A DNA stretch of 64,000 bases, taken from Mediterranea massiliensis (GTDB lineage Bacteria; Bacteroidota; Bacteroidia; Bacteroidales; Bacteroidaceae). Every line of letters begins with the position of its first letter. Positions within the stretch are counted from its first letter, which is position 1. Below, piece by piece: positions 60,280 to 64,000 of this stretch. Both the position numbers and the translations under genes were made by a program. The stretch spans positions 1 to 64,000 of the forward strand of contig SUXZ01000014.1 in the NCBI GenBank assembly GCA_015060685.1. The letters are read 5' to 3'. Below the pieces are notes generated by a model. It was not told where the DNA came from and searched no databases. It saw only the letters and a program-made list of their open reading frames with translations.

Positions 60280-61434
60280 ATGAAAAACACCCTTTTCTGC
60301 GTAGCCTTTATGCTATTCTCGTTCATTGCCCATGCCCAGCAAGCACTTTGGGGAACACCGGCTTTACAATCGCCGGAGATACATGCCGACAATACCGTTA
60401 CTTTCCGTTATCGCGCTCCTAAGGCCGTGCGTGTTCAACTGGCGGGCGACTTCCTTCCCCAGGGCCAGTTGGCCGAGCTGACCGAGGTCGATGGCATTTG
60501 GCAATACACCACTCCCGAAGCCTTGCAGCCCGAGCTTTACAGCTATTCCTTCATTGTGGATGGCGTAAAGACCACCGATCCCAATAATGTCTATCTCATT
60601 CGCGATGTGGCAACAGTGACCAATGTCTTCCTGATTCAAGGCGGCCGGGCCGATTTGTATGCCGTGAATCAAGTGCCCCACGGCACCGTTTCCAAGGTGT
60701 GGTACAACAGCCCCTCGTTAGGTTTGCAACGCCGTCTTTCCATCTATACCCCTCCCGGCTACGAGTCGGGCAGCAAGCGCTACCCCGTCTTCTACCTGTT
60801 GCACGGCATGGGTGGCGACGAGAATGCCTGGATGGAGTTAGGCCGCACTTCGCAAATCCTCGATAACCTCATCGCACAAGGTAAGGCCGAGCCTATGATT
60901 GTGGTGATGACCAACGGCAACGCTGCACTCGAGGCAGCTCCCGGCGAATCCTCTTTAGGCTTTGCCGCCCCCACCATCCAGTTGCCCAAAACCATGGATG
61001 GCAGTTTCGAGTCCGCCTTCCCCGAGGTAGTAGCCTTTGTGGACAAGCACTACCGCACCATCCGTAAGAAAAACTCGCGCGCTATTGCTGGCCTGTCGAT
61101 GGGCGGTTTCCACTCCCTGCACATCTCCAAGCACTATCCCGATACATTCGGATACATCGGCCTCTTCTCGGCGGCCATCAATCCCAACCGTGGAGCCGAT
61201 TCGCCTATCTACAAAGATACCGATGCCAAGCTGAAGAGACAGTTCGACAAGAAACCAGCTTTGTACTGGATAGCCATCGGAAAGACCGACTTCCTCTATG
61301 CAGACAACGAAGCCTTCCGTAAGCTGCTCGATGAAAAGGGCTATCCCTACACCTATTACGAATCGGAAGAGGGCCACATCTGGAAGAACTGGCGCATCTA
61401 CCTCACCGAGTTCACACCCTTACTATTCAAATAA
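60280..61434 (+). CDS. CE1-like esterase with CBM48/E-set domain
   Basis: This exported esterase of 384 residues has a signal peptide (cleavage near IAHAQ), an N-terminal E-set/CBM48 domain (about 30-115, FRYRAPKAVRVQLAGDF), and an alpha/beta hydrolase domain with YLLHGMGGDENAWME, the nucleophile AGLSMGGFHSL, and the catalytic His in EEGHIWKNWR. It resembles feruloyl or acetylxylan esterases. It lies 25 nt before the family 3 glycoside hydrolase gene, so the two probably form an operon for plant-glycan breakdown. Confidence 0.88.
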   Translation: MKNTLFCVAFMLFSFIAHAQQALWGTPALQSPEIHADNTVTFRYRAPKAVRVQLAGDFLPQGQLAELTEVDGIWQYTTPEALQPELYSYSFIVDGVKTTDPNNVYLIRDVATVTNVFLIQGGRADLYAVNQVPHGTVSKVWYNSPSLGLQRRLSIYTPPGYESGSKRYPVFYLLHGMGGDENAWMELGRTSQILDNLIAQGKAEPMIVVMTNGNAALEAAPGESSLGFAAPTIQLPKTMDGSFESAFPEVVAFVDKHYRTIRKKNSRAIAGLSMGGFHSLHISKHYPDTFGYIGLFSAAINPNRGADSPIYKDTDAKLKRQFDKKPALYWIAIGKTDFLYADNEAFRKLLDEKGYPYTYYESEEGHIWKNWRIYLTEFTPLLFK

Positions 61435-61459
61435 CAAACAATAACCATTCAAAACATCT

Positions 61460-63802
61460 ATGAAGAAAAATTCAATCCTTTCTTGGGCGTTTGCAGGAGT
61501 GCTCCTTGCTTCCTGTTCAACAACACCCAACGTTGAGCCTGCCATCCCTGTAGATGAGCAGATAGAGGCAAAAGTCGAAGCCTTATTGAAAAAGATGACC
61601 TTGGAAGAAAAGGTGGGGCAGATGTGTCAGCTGAACATCGACGTTCTGCAAGACCGTGAAGCAAGCCGCACCAACGGATTCACCTTGAGCGAAGCCCTGC
61701 TTGATACCGTCATTGGTAAGTACAAGGTAGGTTCCATCCTGAACGTGCCCAACGGCATGGCGCAAAACACCGCCAAGTGGCAGGAAATCATCACCCGCAT
61801 CCAAGAGAAGTCGATGGAAGAACTCGGCATACCTTGTCTTTATGGTGTGGACCAGATTCACGGTGCCACCTATACAGCCGGCGCCACCTTCTTCCCGCAA
61901 GGCATCAACATGGCAGCCACCTTCAACCGCGAACTCACCCGCGAGGGTGCCCGCATCTCGGCCTACGAAACCAAGGCCGGCAGCATCCCCTGGACCTTTG
62001 CACCGGTGCTCGACCTGGCACGCGATGCCCGTTGGCCCCGCCACTGGGAGAACTATGGCGAAGATGCCTACGTCAATGCCGAAATGGGTCGTGAAGCAGT
62101 CATCGGCTTCCAAGGCGAAAACCCCAACCAGATTGGCGAGAACAGTATTGCAGCTTGTCTGAAGCACTACATGGGCTACGGCGTACCCGTTAGCGGAAAA
62201 GACCGCACCCCGTCGTCTATTACCGAGCAAGACATGCGCGAACGCCACTTTGCCCCCTTCCTCGAAACCGTAAAGGCCGGTGCCTTGTCTGTAATGGTTA
62301 ACTCGGCCATGAATAACGGTCTTCCCTTCCATGCCAACTACGAGCTGCTTACCCAATGGCTGAAGGAAGACCTGAACTGGGACGGTATGATTGTGACCGA
62401 CTGGGCCGACATCAATAACCTCTGTACGCGCGACCACATCGCCGCCACCAAGAAAGAGGCCATCATGCTGGGCATCAATGCCGGCATCGACATGTCCATG
62501 GTGCCCTACGAATGGAGCTTCTGCACCGATTTGAAGGAACTTGTCGAAGAAGGCAAGGTATCGATGGAGCGCATCGACGACGCTGTTCGCCGCATCCTTC
62601 GTCTGAAACTCCGCCTGAACCTCTTCGAAAAGCCCTATTATAGCTTGGAAGACTATCCTCAGTTTGCTTGTCAGGAGCATGCCGATGCCGCCCTTCAAGC
62701 AGCCGAAGAGTCTATGGTATTGCTCAAGAACAACAACAGCCTGTTGCCGATAGCCAAGGGTAAGAAAGTGTTGCTCACCGGTCCTAACGCCAACAGCATG
62801 CGCACCCTGAACGGCGGTTGGAGCTACACCTGGCAAGGTAGCAATGCCGACCACCTCAGCAAGCAGTACAACACCATTCTCGAAGCGTTGCAAAACAAGC
62901 TGGGTGCCGCCAACGTGGTTTATGAACCGGGCGTAACCTATAACGACCGCGGCCAATGGTGGCAAGAAAACGAGCCCCAAATCCAGAAGGCCGTTGCCGC
63001 TGCCCGTGGTGTGGATTACATCATCGCCTGCATCGGCGAGAACTCTTACTGCGAAACTCCGGGCAACTTGGACGACCTCACGCTTTCTGCCAATCAGTTG
63101 GAGTTGGTTAAGGCCTTGGCCAAGACCGGCAAGCCCATCATCATGCTGCTGAACGAAGGCCGCCCACGCATCGTAAAAGATATCGAGCCTTTGGCAACAG
63201 CAGTGGTACACGTCATGCTTCCGGGCAACTACGGTGGCGATGCCTTTGCCAACCTGTTGGTAGGCGATGCCAACTTCAGCGGCAAGCTGCCGTTCACCTA
63301 TCCAAAGCACGTCAATTCGCTCATTACCTACGACTATAAGCCATGCGAACACATTGGCGAGCAGATGGCCGGTGCCTACAACTACGATGCCCAGGTATCC
63401 GTACAATGGATGTTTGGCTACGGACTTAGCTACACCACCTTTGCCTACAGCAACCTGAAGGTGGACAAGAGCAACTTCTCTGCTGCCGATGAGCTGACCT
63501 TCACCGTCGATGTGACCAATACAGGCAATGTGGCCGGCAAGGAATCGGTATTGCTTTTCAGCAGCGACTTGGTGGCCAGCCTTACCCCCGACATCCGTCG
63601 CCTCCGTGCATTCGATAAAGTAGCGCTTCAACCGGGCGAAACCAAGACCGTCACCCTGAAGGTTCCTGCATCCGACCTTGCCTTCGTGGGCTACGATGGC
63701 AAGTGGATTCTGGAAGCCGGTGACTTCCGCATCCAAGTGGGCAACCAAACCGTCGATGTTGCCTGCAACGAAACCAAGAAGTGGGAAACACCTAATATTT
63801 GA
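61460..63802 (+). CDS. Family 3 glycoside hydrolase (beta-glucosidase/xylosidase-like) lipoprotein
   Basis: The 780-residue lipoprotein has lipobox LLASC (Cys19). The N-terminal TIM barrel (about 35-390) has [14 protein letters not shown] and the nucleophile Asp in VTDWADI (near 313). The second domain (about 410-640) has the likely acid/base Glu in [16 protein letters not shown]-terminal fibronectin III-like domain ends the chain. The beta-glucosidase (BglX-like) group is the best fit, but xylosidase activity is possible. It is the second gene of the CE1-GH3 pair. Confidence 0.93.
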   Translation: MKKNSILSWAFAGVLLASCSTTPNVEPAIPVDEQIEAKVEALLKKMTLEEKVGQMCQLNIDVLQDREASRTNGFTLSEALLDTVIGKYKVGSILNVPNGMAQNTAKWQEIITRIQEKSMEELGIPCLYGVDQIHGATYTAGATFFPQGINMAATFNRELTREGARISAYETKAGSIPWTFAPVLDLARDARWPRHWENYGEDAYVNAEMGREAVIGFQGENPNQIGENSIAACLKHYMGYGVPVSGKDRTPSSITEQDMRERHFAPFLETVKAGALSVMVNSAMNNGLPFHANYELLTQWLKEDLNWDGMIVTDWADINNLCTRDHIAATKKEAIMLGINAGIDMSMVPYEWSFCTDLKELVEEGKVSMERIDDAVRRILRLKLRLNLFEKPYYSLEDYPQFACQEHADAALQAAEESMVLLKNNNSLLPIAKGKKVLLTGPNANSMRTLNGGWSYTWQGSNADHLSKQYNTILEALQNKLGAANVVYEPGVTYNDRGQWWQENEPQIQKAVAAARGVDYIIACIGENSYCETPGNLDDLTLSANQLELVKALAKTGKPIIMLLNEGRPRIVKDIEPLATAVVHVMLPGNYGGDAFANLLVGDANFSGKLPFTYPKHVNSLITYDYKPCEHIGEQMAGAYNYDAQVSVQWMFGYGLSYTTFAYSNLKVDKSNFSAADELTFTVDVTNTGNVAGKESVLLFSSDLVASLTPDIRRLRAFDKVALQPGETKTVTLKVPASDLAFVGYDGKWILEAGDFRIQVGNQTVDVACNETKKWETPNI

Positions 63803-63820
63803 TTGTTAGGGTAACTATAC

Positions 63821-63850
63821 AGTAAAGGCCGCTAATCAGCGGCCTTTACT
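63821..63850. terminator. Bidirectional terminator
   Basis: A perfect 13-bp stem (63821-63833 with 63838-63850) around a 4-nt loop separates the family 3 hydrolase gene from the convergent gene at the window edge. Confidence 0.9.
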
Positions 63851-63857
63851 ATATCCC

Positions 63858-64000
63858 TTAACTTACCACAATAACAATCTGATGCTTTGCCCTCAGGGCA
63901 TAATCAATGCGTTCCATAATCTTGTCGAACGCTTGTCGCGACTTCAGCACCAGTCCTCTGATGGTGTTGTAGCCCACAATGATGCACCCCTGCGTATTCT
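63858..64000 (-). CDS. C-terminal end of a minus-strand gene (partial)
   Basis: An open minus-strand frame enters from the window edge and stops at 63858-63860. The visible 46 residues include IIVGYNTIRGLVLKSRQAF and DYALRAKHQIVIVVS. This is too short to assign, but the codon use and the position behind a terminator suggest a real gene. Confidence 0.6.
   Translation of the reverse strand, partial: NTQGCIIVGYNTIRGLVLKSRQAFDKIMERIDYALRAKHQIVIVVS

Noticed and set aside
61583-63748. Very long minus-strand open frame opposite the family 3 hydrolase gene
   Set aside because: It has no family features and lies wholly opposite a gene with clear motifs and codon use; it is a shadow frame.

Overview
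The window looks like the chromosome of a gut Bacteroidales, most likely Bacteroides or Phocaeicola. About two dozen genes are preceded by the Bacteroidetes -7 box TAnnTTTG, often with TTTG 18-20 nt upstream. Gene content agrees: Rhs proteins without flanking T6SS genes, an S46 peptidase, OxyR-AhpCF, DUF2752, DUF2851, DUF3108, DUF4254, head-GIN/DUF2807 and Big_5 lipoproteins, an SDR paired with UxuA, and many short lipoprotein signals. No rRNA, tRNA, CRISPR array or intact transposase was seen.

Layout. 1-4.5 kb is an accessory Rhs locus: the end of one Rhs protein with tip and putative immunity gene, an orphan Rhs core with a second, HExxH-bearing tip and its partner, and a decayed third core fragment that has captured a promoter repeat. 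4.6-16.3 kb holds ruvB, a four-helix-bundle gene inside inverted heptamer arrays, a polysaccharide flippase, a DPP7-type peptidase, the ahpC-ahpF/oxyR module, a DUF2752 gene, a frameshifted membrane gene and a DEAD-box helicase. 16.4-29.3 kb holds two lipoproteins, a SIS/PfkB pair, an M16 peptidase, queH, a hexuronate operon, the dapB-lepB-wbqC operon, a DUF2851 gene and a deacetylase. 29.7-45.5 kb is mostly housekeeping (dus, cysS, mnmA, argB, aroK, rnhA, ABC exporter), with twin short lipoproteins and a CE15-like esterase. 45.5-53.4 kb is a surface-glycan cluster (GT9, GT10, LpxL-like acyltransferase, two further glycosyltransferases, LTA-synthase-like sulfatase). 53.4-64 kb holds pdxB, acpP-fabF-rnc, pfkA, a GH3-type acyl-adenylating enzyme, a CE1-like esterase and a family 3 glycoside hydrolase.

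How genes work together. OxyR, AhpC and AhpF form a peroxide defence unit. UxuA and the SDR interconvert mannonate and fructuronate. acpP, fabF and rnc are the usual fatty-acid block. The glycan cluster probably builds and decorates lipooligosaccharide. The CE15, CE1 and GH3 enzymes point to plant cell wall use, though they are not in one PUL.

The most unusual signals are in intergenic DNA. Three separate places carry short palindromes repeated at exactly two helical turns: 21 bp at 29455-29530, 22 bp (11-bp half steps) at 40051-40121, and 22 bp at 18785-18828. Heptamer arrays in inverted orientation bracket the four-helix-bundle gene and recur without a gene 3.6 kb away, and in each case supply the last codons of the neighbouring gene. 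The Rhs locus is a compact record of tip exchange.
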